From contig NZ_JAJAQI010000032.1 in assembly GCF_020523605.1 (NCBI RefSeq), forward strand, positions 1 through 64,000: a DNA stretch of 64,000 nucleotides, in the 5' to 3' direction. The translations under genes and the position numbers were made by a program. Positions within the stretch are counted from its first letter, which is position 1, and each line of letters begins with the position of its first letter. The notes beneath the pieces were generated by a model that was given only the letters and a program-made list of their open reading frames with translations, searched no databases and was not told the origin of the DNA. Origin of the DNA: Roseicella aerolata (GTDB lineage Bacteria > Pseudomonadota > Alphaproteobacteria > Acetobacterales > Acetobacteraceae). Of this stretch, positions 32,405-41,362 are shown one piece after another.

Positions 32405-35289
32405 GCAGGAGCGATCCCGGGACGGCGCCGGCGGGCGGCATCCGCTTCACCCTGGACGGCCGCTCGGTTTCGGCGGCACCGGGTGAGAGCCTCTGGGATG
32501 TCGCGCGGCGCGAGGGCACGGAGATTCCGCATCTCTGCCACCGGCCGCAGCAGCCCGGCTACCGGCCGGACGGCAATTGCCGCGCCTGCCTGGTGGAGGT
32601 CGAGGGCGAACGGGTCCTCGCCGCCTCCTGCATCCGGGCCCCGCGCGAGGGCATGGTGGTGCACACTGCGACGGAACGCGCCGGACGCGCCCGCCGCATG
32701 GTCTTCGAGCTACTGCTGGCCGACCAGCCCGGCGCCGAGGGACGCGATGCGAGTGCCGGCTTCGCGCGCTGGACGCAGCGGCTCGGCCTCGAGATCTCGC
32801 GCTTCCCGCCCGAGCCGGCGCGACCGATGGCCGATCTCTCGCACCCCGCCATGGCGGTGCAGCTCGATGCCTGCATCCAGTGCGGCCTCTGCGAGCGCGC
32901 CTGCCGGGAGGTGCAGCACAACGACGTCATCGGCCTGGCACGGCGCGGCATGGCGGTGACGGTCAGCTTCGACCTGCTCGACCCGATGGGCGCTTCCTCC
33001 TGCGTCGCCTGCGGCGAATGCGTGCAGGCCTGCCCGACCGGCGCGCTGCTGCCGAAATCCGTGCTGGACGAGGCCGGCCACCGCGCCGCGCCGCCGGCGC
33101 GGGAGGTCGCCAGCGTCTGCCCCTATTGCGGCGTCGGCTGCCAGGTCGGCTTCCGGGTGCGAGACGGCGCGATCGAGGAGGTGGCCGGCCGTGACGGCCC
33201 CTCGAACCAGGGGCGGCTCTGCGTGAAGGGCCGCTTCGGCTTCGACTATCTGCGCCATCCGGACCGGCTCACCCGGCCGCTGGTGCGCATCGCGCCGAAG
33301 GACCCGGCGGACTGCCTCGATCCCCGCCGCGCCCGCGCGAAATTCCGCGAGGCGGGCTGGGAGGAGGCGATGGCGCTGGCCGCCGAGGGCCTTGCCCGCA
33401 TCCGCGACGGCCACGGGCCGGATGCGCTCGCCGGCTTCGGCTCGGCCAAGGGCTCGAACGAGGAGGCCTATCTCTTCCAGAAGCTGGTCCGCACCGGCTT
33501 CGGCACCAACAATGTCGATCACTGCACCCGGCTCTGCCATGCCGCGAGCGTCGCCGCGCTGCTGGAGGGCATCGGCTCCGGCGCCGTCACCGCGCCCTTC
33601 ATGGCGGCGGCGGAGGCGGAGGTGATCCTCGTCATCGGCGCCCGCCCGACCGAGAACCACCCGGTCGCCGCCACCTTCCTGAAGGAGGCCGCGGCGCGCG
33701 GCGCGACGCTCGTCACGCTCGACCCGCGCGGCAGCGCGCTGGATCGCTTCGCCACGGAGGTGGTGCGCTTCGCCCCCGGCCGCGACGTGCCGATGCTGAA
33801 CGCCATGCTCCACACGGTGATCACGGAGGGGCTCTACGACCGGCAGTATGTCGCGGCGCATACCGAAGACTTCGAGGCGCTGCGCGACCATGTCGCGGCG
33901 CTGACGCCGGAGGCGATGGCGCCGCTCTGCGGCGTGCCGGCGGAGCAGCTCCGCCGCGTCGCGCGGCGCTTCGCGCGGGCGCGCACGGCCATGATCTTCT
34001 GGGGGATGGGCATCAGCCAGTCCACCCATGGCACGGACAACACCCGCTGCCTGATCGCCCTAGCCCTGCTCTGCGGCCAGGTCGGCCGGCCGGGGACCGG
34101 GCTGCACCCGCTGCGCGGGCAGAACAACGTCCAGGGTGCCTCGGATGCCGGGCTGATCCCGATGATGTTCCCGGACTACCACCGCACGACGGATGACGCG
34201 GCACGCGGGCATCTGGAGCGGCTCTGGGGCGCGACGCTCGATCCGAAGCCGGGGCTGACGGTGGTCGAGATCATGCATGCCATGGCGCGGGGCGAGATCC
34301 GCGGCATGTATGTCATGGGCGAGAACCCGGCGATGTCGGACCCGGATGTGGCGCATGCCCGCGCCGCCCTGGCGCGGCTTGACCACTTGGTGGTGCAGGA
34401 CCTCTTCCTGACCGAGACGGCGGCGCTGGCCGATGTGGTGCTGCCGGCCTCCGCCTGGCCGGAGAAGGACGGCACCGTCACCAACACCAACCGCCAGGTG
34501 CAGATGGGCCGCGCCGCCGTGCCGATGCCGGAGGGGGTGCGGCAGGATCTCGACCTGATCACCGAGATGGCGAACCGCCTCGGCCTGCGCTGGGACTACC
34601 GCCACCCGCGCGACGTCTTCCCCGAAATGGCAGCGGCGATGCCGTCGCTCGCCAGCATCACCTGGGAGCGGCTGGAGCGCGAGGGCAGCGTCACCTATCC
34701 CTGTCCCGCGCCGGACGCGGCAGGCCAGGCGATCGTCTTCGGCGACCGCTTCCCGACCGCGAGCGGCCGCGGCCGCTTCGTACCGGCCGGCTTGCGCGAC
34801 CCGGACGAGATGCCGGACGAGCGCTACCCCTTCGTCCTGACGACCGGACGGCAGCTGGAGCACTGGCACACCGGCACCATGACCCGCCGTGCCGGTGCCC
34901 TGGACGCGCTGGAGCCGGAGCCCACGGCCTCCCTCGCGCCCGTCGATCTCCGGCGGCTCGGCCTGGCCCCCGGGCAGCGGCTGCGGCTGGAGACGCGGCG
35001 GGGCGCCATCGAACTGGCGGCGCGCGAGGACCCGGCGCTGCCGCAGGGGCTGGTCTTCGTGCCCTTTGCCTACCGGGAGGCCGCGGCGAACCTGCTGACC
35101 AATCCGCAGCTCGACCCTTACGGGAAGATTCCCGAGTTCAAATACTGCGCGGTGCGGGTCGAACCGGTGCGGGAGACCTGGCGCGGGGCGGCGCGGGCCG
35201 GCCTGCCGGAAGCAGGCCCGGAGGACCGGATGCGCGGGGCCGGGGGATCACCGCCGGCGCCATGGCCGGACCGCGAGGCCGGGCCATGA
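32401..35289 (+). CDS. fdsA: NAD-dependent formate dehydrogenase, molybdopterin catalytic subunit
   Basis: A 962-residue enzyme starting at GTG 32401, inside the upstream stop. The N-terminal region has a [2Fe-2S] ferredoxin domain (CHRPQQPGYRPDGNCRAC), two ferredoxin-like clusters (CIQCGLCERAC, CVACGECVQAC) and the CPYCGVGC [4Fe-4S] motif. The bis-MGD domain follows. NNVDHCTRLCH has a Cys as Mo ligand, so this is a cysteine and not a selenocysteine enzyme, followed by the catalytic His. RGQNNVQGASD supplies the conserved Arg. The C-terminus ends in the YGKIPEFKYCAVRVEP segment. It oxidises formate to CO2 and is cytoplasmic. No FdhD/FdsC sulfurtransferase or FdsD is adjacent in this window. 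Confidence 0.92.
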   Translation: MSRSDPGTAPAGGIRFTLDGRSVSAAPGESLWDVARREGTEIPHLCHRPQQPGYRPDGNCRACLVEVEGERVLAASCIRAPREGMVVHTATERAGRARRMVFELLLADQPGAEGRDASAGFARWTQRLGLEISRFPPEPARPMADLSHPAMAVQLDACIQCGLCERACREVQHNDVIGLARRGMAVTVSFDLLDPMGASSCVACGECVQACPTGALLPKSVLDEAGHRAAPPAREVASVCPYCGVGCQVGFRVRDGAIEEVAGRDGPSNQGRLCVKGRFGFDYLRHPDRLTRPLVRIAPKDPADCLDPRRARAKFREAGWEEAMALAAEGLARIRDGHGPDALAGFGSAKGSNEEAYLFQKLVRTGFGTNNVDHCTRLCHAASVAALLEGIGSGAVTAPFMAAAEAEVILVIGARPTENHPVAATFLKEAAARGATLVTLDPRGSALDRFATEVVRFAPGRDVPMLNAMLHTVITEGLYDRQYVAAHTEDFEALRDHVAALTPEAMAPLCGVPAEQLRRVARRFARARTAMIFWGMGISQSTHGTDNTRCLIALALLCGQVGRPGTGLHPLRGQNNVQGASDAGLIPMMFPDYHRTTDDAARGHLERLWGATLDPKPGLTVVEIMHAMARGEIRGMYVMGENPAMSDPDVAHARAALARLDHLVVQDLFLTETAALADVVLPASAWPEKDGTVTNTNRQVQMGRAAVPMPEGVRQDLDLITEMANRLGLRWDYRHPRDVFPEMAAAMPSLASITWERLEREGSVTYPCPAPDAAGQAIVFGDRFPTASGRGRFVPAGLRDPDEMPDERYPFVLTTGRQLEHWHTGTMTRRAGALDALEPEPTASLAPVDLRRLGLAPGQRLRLETRRGAIELAAREDPALPQGLVFVPFAYREAAANLLTNPQLDPYGKIPEFKYCAVRVEPVRETWRGAARAGLPEAGPEDRMRGAGGSPPAPWPDREAGP

Positions 35290-35391
35290 CGGGGCAGGTC
35301 CGGATCCTTCGCAGCCGCCCGACGGTCCTGCCGCCAGGGCCACGGCCGGGCCAGGCTGGCGCGACGGCCTGGCGGGGCCCATTCTCCGGCC

Positions 35392-36288
35392 ATGCTGCCG
35401 CATGAACCCGTTCTCCGCCTCGGCATCTTCCTCGGCGTCCTGCTCGCCCTGCTGGCGCTGGAGCAGCTGATTCCCTGGCGGCGGGCGCGCCCGCTCGGGC
35501 GCCGGCGCTGGCCGGCCAATCTTGGTCTCGCGGTGCTCGGTGCCCTGCTGGTCCGCGCGGTGATGCCGGCCGCGGCGGTGGGCGCGGCGCTCTGGGCGGA
35601 GGCGCGGGGCTGGGGGCTGCTGCCGGCGCTCGGCATGCCGGGCTGGGTCGCCATCCCGCTATCGGTCATCCTGCTCGACCTGCTGATCTACTGGCAGCAC
35701 CGGGTGACCCATGCGGTTCCGCTGCTCTGGCGCCTGCACCGCGTGCACCATGCCGATCCGGAACTGGATGCGACCAGCGGGCTGCGCTTCCATCCGGTGG
35801 AGATCCTGCTCTCCATGGCGCTGAAGATGGTGGCGGTGGTGGCGCTCGGGGCGCCGGCCGTGGCTGTGCTGGTCTTCGAGGTGCTGCTGAACGCGACCGC
35901 CATGTTCAACCACGCCGCCATCAGCCTGCCGCCAGGGCTGGAGCGCGCATTGCGCCTGGTGCTGGTGACGCCCGAGATGCACCGGACCCACCACAGCGAG
36001 GCCCGGGCGGAGACGGACAGCTGCTATGGCTTCTGCCTGTCCTGGTGGGACCGGCTCTTCGGCAGCTACCGCGCCGCGCCGGCGGCAGGGGAGGGGGTGG
36101 TGATCGGCGTCGCCGGCTGGCGGGCCCCGGAGCAGCAGCGGCTGGACCGGTTGCTGCTGCAACCGATGCGCGGCGGGGCGGGGCCGGCCGAGGCTGCGGT
36201 TCCACCCCTCGTTCCACCCCTGGCGGCCGGGAGGCCCGTGCTGTCAGCCGCTCCGCCGCAGCCTGGAGCCGATCGCTCCATGGCATGA
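35392..36288 (+). CDS. Sterol desaturase / fatty acid hydroxylase family membrane protein
   Basis: A 298-residue integral membrane enzyme with the di-iron histidine boxes HRVTH (near 104), HRVHH (near 116) and HRTHHSE (near 200). Four hydrophobic segments are visible, including LGIFLGVLLALLALEQLI and VAIPLSVILLDLLIYW. The family hydroxylates or desaturates lipids with O2; substrates in bacteria include fatty acids, carotenoids and hopanoid-type lipids, and this one cannot be assigned. The C-terminal 40 residues are Pro/Ala-rich and probably disordered. It is a single gene about 100 bases after the formate dehydrogenase genes. Confidence 0.88.
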   Translation: MLPHEPVLRLGIFLGVLLALLALEQLIPWRRARPLGRRRWPANLGLAVLGALLVRAVMPAAAVGAALWAEARGWGLLPALGMPGWVAIPLSVILLDLLIYWQHRVTHAVPLLWRLHRVHHADPELDATSGLRFHPVEILLSMALKMVAVVALGAPAVAVLVFEVLLNATAMFNHAAISLPPGLERALRLVLVTPEMHRTHHSEARAETDSCYGFCLSWWDRLFGSYRAAPAAGEGVVIGVAGWRAPEQQRLDRLLLQPMRGGAGPAEAAVPPLVPPLAAGRPVLSAAPPQPGADRSMA

Positions 36289-36487
36289 GGACCCCGGAGT
36301 GGAAGCCCGCTCCATGACCATCGGCCTGCAGCCGATGGGCGTTCAGTCCTGGGCACCATCCGCTGCCTGGGCTCCGCACCACGCCCCGGCGCCGAGGCGA
36401 GACGGCCAGCGCGCCCGGCGAGCGATGGCCCGGCTGTGTCCAGGGCGCGGGGCCGGCCGATCGGGTGCGGCCGTGCCGCCTCCGGTC

Positions 36488-36709
36488 TCAGGCCGTCCAG
36501 CCGCGGCGCCGGAATTCCTGCCGCAATGGAACGCCGTTCTGGAAGCGCAGCCAGACCACCGCGGCGGCGGCGGCCCAGAGCGGCAGGGTCACGATCAGCC
36601 CCCACCAGCCCAGGGCGCCGAACAGGCTCGCGCCGAGCGCGAACAGGGCGACGCCGGCAATCAGGTGCGCCAGCTTGCTGTCGAACCAATCATGCGGCAA
36701 TGCCTGCAT
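36488..36709 (-). CDS. Small two-helix membrane protein
   Basis: A 73-residue hypothetical protein with two membrane segments (LAHLIAGVALFALGASLFGAL and WWGLIVTLPLWAAAAAVVWL) and a basic C-terminus (RQEFRRRGW). AGGAGG at 36720-36715 is a strong ribosome binding site for ATG 36709. No family is recognised and function is unknown. It lies upstream of, but in the opposite transcriptional sense to, the desaturase gene, and after the MgtC-like gene on the minus strand. Confidence 0.7.
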   Translation of the reverse strand: MQALPHDWFDSKLAHLIAGVALFALGASLFGALGWWGLIVTLPLWAAAAAVVWLRFQNGVPLRQEFRRRGWTA

Positions 36710-36782
36710 GCCATCCTCCTGCCTTTCCCGCACAACGAACGGCCATGCGACCCGTTGCGGCTTTTGGTGCGCCCGGCCTGTC

Positions 36783-37244
36783 TCAATCCGATGAGGGCGG
36801 GCGCGGCTTGAGACGGCTGAGCGCGGAAAGCGTCACCACCGCGAAACCGCAGATCACCAGCGCCACGTCATAGGCCCCGAGCCCCGCCGCGACGCCGATG
36901 GCGCCCGTGGCCCAGAGCGCGGCGGCGGTCGCGGTGCCATGGACCTCGCCGCCGCTCTTGAGGATGGCGCCACCGCCGATGAAGCCCATCCCGGTGATCA
37001 CGCCCTCGACGATCCGCGCCATGGCCTCGGGGCTGTCCTCATGCCCCATCAACCGCTCGGCGGCCTGGATGAAGCCGCAGGCGGCAATCGCGACCAGCGG
37101 GAAGGTCCGGAGCCCAGCGCTCCGGTCCTCGCGCTCCCGGTTCCAGCCGATGAGGAAGGCGAGCGCATAGGCGATGGCGAGGTCGCGGATATGGGGAAGG
37201 AAGGCAAGGCCGCGCAGGTTCGGGAGGAGATCGTTCGGGTCCAT
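36783..37244 (-). CDS. MgtC/SapB family membrane protein
   Basis: A 153-residue protein with the MgtC transmembrane core: IRDLAIAYALAFLIGWNRER, GLRTFPLVAIAACGF and the signature GVITGMGFIGGGAILK, then TAAALWATGAIGVAAGLGAY. It lacks the C-terminal ACT-like domain of MgtC proper, as many SapB-type members do. Members are linked to Mg2+-limited growth and modulation of the F-type ATP synthase in pathogens; here only the family can be stated. ATG 37244 gives MDPNDLLPNLRGL. Confidence 0.85.
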   Translation of the reverse strand: MDPNDLLPNLRGLAFLPHIRDLAIAYALAFLIGWNREREDRSAGLRTFPLVAIAACGFIQAAERLMGHEDSPEAMARIVEGVITGMGFIGGGAILKSGGEVHGTATAAALWATGAIGVAAGLGAYDVALVICGFAVVTLSALSRLKPRPPSSD

Positions 37245-37608
37245 GCATGATGAACCGGCCCCGGCCGTCGCGGTTGCGGCACGTCTTCGCCCCGCGCGGC
37301 CCGGGATGACGCCCGGCCGGTCACATCCGCTGGGGGGACGCACGGCGCCCGGAGGCCGGGCGGGAATGCCGTATCCAGCGCCCCCGCATCGCCCGTTCGG
37401 CGCCGCAGGCGCACGCGGGCCTCGCCGGGACCTGGCGCAGGGCGGATTCCGGGTTGGTCTCGGCGACGAAGGCCAGGCGCCCGCCTCGGCGGGAAGGGCC
37501 AACAAGCCTCCGCCACGGAAGGCCGCCCGCCGCACCCCCGGGCCGGCATCCCGGCATGCCCCGACGGCGCTGGCAGTCGCCCCATGGCCAGACCGGCCGC
37601 GGCTCCGC
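37245..37608. other. Intergenic region without recognised features
   Basis: 364 bases between two minus-strand genes. Open frames here are only products of extreme GC content and none has a recognisable domain or ribosome binding site. The promoter of the MgtC-like gene should lie in the left part. Nothing else is seen. Confidence 0.4.
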
Positions 37609-39384
37609 CTAACGGGAGAGCGAGGCGAGTTCCCCCTGGTAACGCTCCAGCACCGCCCGCCGCCGCACCTTCATGGTCGGCGTGAGAAGCCCGTTCTCTA
37701 CCGAGAAGGCGGAGGGCGCCGGCATCCAGCGCCGGATGCGCTCGATGGTCGAGAGCTTGGCATTCACCCGCGCGACCGCCCCCGCCACCTTGTCCTCCAT
37801 GCCCTCGGCCGCGACGAGCAGGGCGACGATGCCCGGCTGGCCCTCGCCGGCCACCACCGCCTGGGCGATCTCCGGCTCCGACATCAGCAGGCCTTCCAGC
37901 TTGGCCGGGCTCACCATGTCGCCGCCGAGGGTCTTGATGAAGTCCCGCTTGCGGTCGGTGATGACGATCCGCCCGTCCTCGATCCGGCCGACATCGCCGG
38001 TATGCAGCCAGGTCTCGCCATCCGGGCCCGCCCGCAGCGCATTCTCCGTCGCCTCCGGGTTGTTCCAGTAGCCATCCATGACCAGGTCGCCGCGGATCAG
38101 CAACTCGCCATCCTCGGCGATGTGCGCCTGCACCCCCTCGAGCGGCGGGCCGACGGTGTGGCGGCGATTGGCCCAGGGCAGGTTCACGCTGATCACCGGC
38201 CCGGCCTCGCTCTGGCCATAGCCCTGGATCAGCGGCAGGCCGAGGGCGAGGAAGAAGCCCGAGAGCTCCGGGTCCAGCCGCGCCCCGCCCGAGACCAGCG
38301 CCTTCAGCCGCCCCCCGAAGCGCGCGCGCACCTTGTCCCGCACCAGCCTGTCGAGGAGCGGGTCGATCAGCCGCTCGCCAAGGCCGAGCGGCGGGCCGTC
38401 CATCCGCCGCAGCCCCTGCGACAGCGTCCGCTCGAAGAGCCGCCGCTTCAGCCCGCTCTCCTTCTCGATCTGCGCCAGCATCTTCGCGCGCAGCACCTCG
38501 AACAGCCGCGGCACGGCCGTCACGATGGCGGGCCGGATCTCCTGGAATTCGGCGGCAAGGCGGTCGGCGCCGCGGGAATAGACCACCTCCATGCCCATCG
38601 ACGGCAACAGGAAGCAGCCCACCGTGTGCTCATAGCTGTGGGAGAGGGGGAGGAAGGAGAGATAGGGCTCCCCGTCCACGCCCAGGCGCTCGATCAGGCC
38701 GCGCACGCCCTCCCGGTTCGCCAGCATGGCGCGGTGCGGCAGCATGACCCCGCGCGGCGTGCCGCCGGTGCCGGAGGTGTAGATCAGGCAGGCGAGCCGG
38801 CCTGCGGGGATCTGCTCGGCCTCCGCCATCAGCATCGGCAGGTCCGCGGGGCAGTTGGTGGCCTCCGCCCAGGGGCGCGCCGCCAGGCCCTCGGGCATGC
38901 CATCCATGCAGACCAGCAGGTCGAGCCCGCCGGTCGCGGCGGCGGCCTCCGCCACCCGGGCCGCGAGCGCCGGGGTGGAGACGATGGCGGTCCGTGCCCC
39001 CGAATCCCGCAGGATATGGGCGTGGTCGGCAACGGTGTTGGTGGTGTAGGTGGGCACGGTGACCGCGCCGATCGCCATGATGGCGCAATCGGCGACGTTC
39101 CATTCCGGCCGGCTCTCGCTGACCAGCAGGATACGGTCGCCCGGCATGATGCCCCGGCCACGCAGCCAGGCCGCGACATGGCCGACCTGCTCGGCGAACT
39201 CGCCCCAGCGCAGCCGGCGCCAGGCGCCGTCCCGCCAGTAGCGCAGCATCGGCCGGTCCGGCCGCTGCCGCGCCAGGGCGAAGAGCATCCCCGGCAGGCT
39301 CGTCCAGCCGCTCGTTCCGCGGTTCTCGGCCCTGTGGCCGGCCCTTGCCTCATCCGGCATGGCGAGCGCCTCCGTCTCCGACAT
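37609..39384 (-). CDS. Long-chain acyl-CoA synthetase (AMP-forming)
   Basis: A 591-residue adenylate-forming ligase that activates fatty acids as acyl-CoA. The AMP-binding P-loop reads YTSGTGGTPRG, where most members have TSGTTGxPKG. GYGQSEAGP is the A5-type motif, TGDVGRIEDG is the A7 motif and DRKRDFIKTLGG is the hinge motif. The C-terminal domain ends with LTPTMKVRR, which lacks the usual C-terminal Lys-containing PKT-type context but keeps a Lys. ATG 39384 (MSETEAL) is preceded by AAGGGGG. It is divergent from the oligopeptidase gene with starts about 85 bases apart. Confidence 0.9.
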   Translation of the reverse strand: MSETEALAMPDEARAGHRAENRGTSGWTSLPGMLFALARQRPDRPMLRYWRDGAWRRLRWGEFAEQVGHVAAWLRGRGIMPGDRILLVSESRPEWNVADCAIMAIGAVTVPTYTTNTVADHAHILRDSGARTAIVSTPALAARVAEAAAATGGLDLLVCMDGMPEGLAARPWAEATNCPADLPMLMAEAEQIPAGRLACLIYTSGTGGTPRGVMLPHRAMLANREGVRGLIERLGVDGEPYLSFLPLSHSYEHTVGCFLLPSMGMEVVYSRGADRLAAEFQEIRPAIVTAVPRLFEVLRAKMLAQIEKESGLKRRLFERTLSQGLRRMDGPPLGLGERLIDPLLDRLVRDKVRARFGGRLKALVSGGARLDPELSGFFLALGLPLIQGYGQSEAGPVISVNLPWANRRHTVGPPLEGVQAHIAEDGELLIRGDLVMDGYWNNPEATENALRAGPDGETWLHTGDVGRIEDGRIVITDRKRDFIKTLGGDMVSPAKLEGLLMSEPEIAQAVVAGEGQPGIVALLVAAEGMEDKVAGAVARVNAKLSTIERIRRWMPAPSAFSVENGLLTPTMKVRRRAVLERYQGELASLSR

Positions 39385-39469
39385 TGCCCCCTTCGTTCCC
39401 CTGTCCCCAACGTGCCTCGTCGGGCCGCAGCGGCTTGGCCGCGACCCGCGCGGCCTTATATGGGGAGAT

Positions 39470-41362
39470 GTGACCCGATCCGAGCCCAATCCGACCCCGC
39501 CCCGTGCCGCCGCGGATCTCGCTGCGGCTGCGGGCCTCCGCCCGGTTCTCCGCTCGCCGCTCGATGCCGGTGCCCCGCCCGGCGGCGCGCCGCTGCCGGT
39601 CTGGGACCTCTCCGACCTCTATGCCTCGGCCGAGGATCCGCGGCTTGCCGCTGATCTCGACCGGGCGGAGGCGGATGGCAAGGCCTTCGCCACCCGGCTG
39701 GCCGGCAAGCTCGCCGGCCTCTCCGGCGAGGCGCTGGCCGCGGCGATCGCGGAGTATGAACGGATCGAGGAGGTGCTGGGCCGGGCGATGAGCTACGGCC
39801 AGCTCGTCTTCGCCGGCGACGCCCAGGATCCGGCCAATGGCCGCTTCTACCAGACCCTGCAGGAGCGGGTGACGGCCATCTCCTCGCATCTGCTGTTTTT
39901 CACGCTGGAGCTGAACCGGCTGGAGGATGCGGAGCTGGAGCGGAAGCTCGCCGGCAGCCCCGCCCTCGCGCGCTGGCGGCCCTGGCTGCGGGACCTGCGC
40001 GTGTTCCGGCCGCACCAGCTCTCCGACGAGCTGGAGAAGCTGCTGCACGAGAAGGAGGTGACCGGCCGCAGCGCCTGGAACCGCCTGTTCGACGAGACCA
40101 TCGCCGGCATGACGGTGAAGGTCGCCAAAGGGACGGAGATCGAGGAGGTGACCGTCTCGGCGGCGCTCAACAAGCTCTCCGACCGCGACAGGGCGGTGCG
40201 GGAGGCGGCGGCGCAGGGCGTGTCGGAGGCCTTCGGCAGCCGCATCCGGCTCTTCTCGCTGATCACCAACACCCTGGCCAAGGACAAGGAGATCCTCGAC
40301 ACCTGGCGGCGCTATCCGCGGCCGGGCAGCGCGCGCAACCGCGCCAACATGGTCGAGGACGAGGTGGTGGACGCGCTGGTGACCGCGGTGCGGGCCAGCT
40401 ACCCGCGGCTCTCCCACCGCTACTACGCCATGAAGGCGAAGTGGCTGGGCCTGGACAAGCTGCAGCACTGGGACCGCAACGCCCCGCTGCCGGAGGAGCA
40501 GGACCGCAGCATCCCCTGGCCGGAGGCGGTGCGGACGGTGCTCGACAGCTATCGCGCCTTCAGCCCCGAACTGGCCGCGATCGGCGGGCGCTTCTTCGAG
40601 CAGCCCTGGATCGACGCGGCGCTGCGCCCGGGCAAGGCGTCCGGCGCCTTCGCCCACCCGACGGTGCCCTCCGCCCACCCCTATCTGCTGGTGAACTATC
40701 ACGGCAAGACGCGGGACGTGATGACCCTGGCCCATGAGCTGGGCCATGGCGTCCATCAGGTGCTGGCGGGGGAGCAGGGCTACCTGCTGAGCGGCACGCC
40801 GCTGACGCTCGCCGAGACCGCCAGCGTCTTCGGGGAAATGCTGACCTTCCGTGGCCTGCTGGATGCCGAGACCGATCCGAAGCGGCGGCGCCTCATGCTC
40901 GCCTCCAAGGTCGAGGACATGCTGAACACGGTGGTCCGGCAGATCGCCTTCTACCGGTTCGAGACGCTGCTGCATGACGAGCGCCGCAAGGGCGAGCTCT
41001 CGGCCGAGCAGATCGCCGCGCTCTGGATGCAGGTGCAGCGGGAGAGCCTGGGCCCGGCCTTCGACTTCACCGAGGATTACGGCACCTACTGGGCCTATAT
41101 CCCGCATTTCGTGCACAGCCCCTTCTATGTCTATGCCTATGCCTTCGGGGACTGCCTGGTGAACGCGCTCTACGGCGTCTACCGGGACGGCAAGGTGCCG
41201 GATTTCGAGGGGAAGTACCTGGAGCTGCTGAAGGCCGGCGGCACGCTGCGCCACAAGGAGCTGCTGGCGCCCTTCGGCCTGGATGCCACGGACCCGCAAT
41301 TCTGGCAGCGGGGCCTCGATGTCATCGCGGGCTTCATCGACGAACTGGAAAAGGCCGCATGA
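39470..41362 (+). CDS. pepF: M3-family oligoendopeptidase (PepF-type)
   Basis: A 630-residue cytoplasmic zinc oligopeptidase. The zinc site is HELGHGVHQ with a downstream Glu in the GTPLTLAETASVFGEM helix, the classic HExxH...E arrangement of M3 enzymes, and YAYAFGDCLVNAL is the typical C-terminal helix. The N-terminus matches PepF after VWDLSDLYAS. The start is uncertain. GTG 39470 is preferred because it avoids overlap with the divergent ligase gene, although its GGGGAG is unusually close; ATG 39359 is in frame but would overlap that gene's start. It is translationally coupled to the ABC1 kinase gene (ATGA at 41359-41362). Confidence 0.9.
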   Translation: MTRSEPNPTPPRAAADLAAAAGLRPVLRSPLDAGAPPGGAPLPVWDLSDLYASAEDPRLAADLDRAEADGKAFATRLAGKLAGLSGEALAAAIAEYERIEEVLGRAMSYGQLVFAGDAQDPANGRFYQTLQERVTAISSHLLFFTLELNRLEDAELERKLAGSPALARWRPWLRDLRVFRPHQLSDELEKLLHEKEVTGRSAWNRLFDETIAGMTVKVAKGTEIEEVTVSAALNKLSDRDRAVREAAAQGVSEAFGSRIRLFSLITNTLAKDKEILDTWRRYPRPGSARNRANMVEDEVVDALVTAVRASYPRLSHRYYAMKAKWLGLDKLQHWDRNAPLPEEQDRSIPWPEAVRTVLDSYRAFSPELAAIGGRFFEQPWIDAALRPGKASGAFAHPTVPSAHPYLLVNYHGKTRDVMTLAHELGHGVHQVLAGEQGYLLSGTPLTLAETASVFGEMLTFRGLLDAETDPKRRRLMLASKVEDMLNTVVRQIAFYRFETLLHDERRKGELSAEQIAALWMQVQRESLGPAFDFTEDYGTYWAYIPHFVHSPFYVYAYAFGDCLVNALYGVYRDGKVPDFEGKYLELLKAGGTLRHKELLAPFGLDATDPQFWQRGLDVIAGFIDELEKAA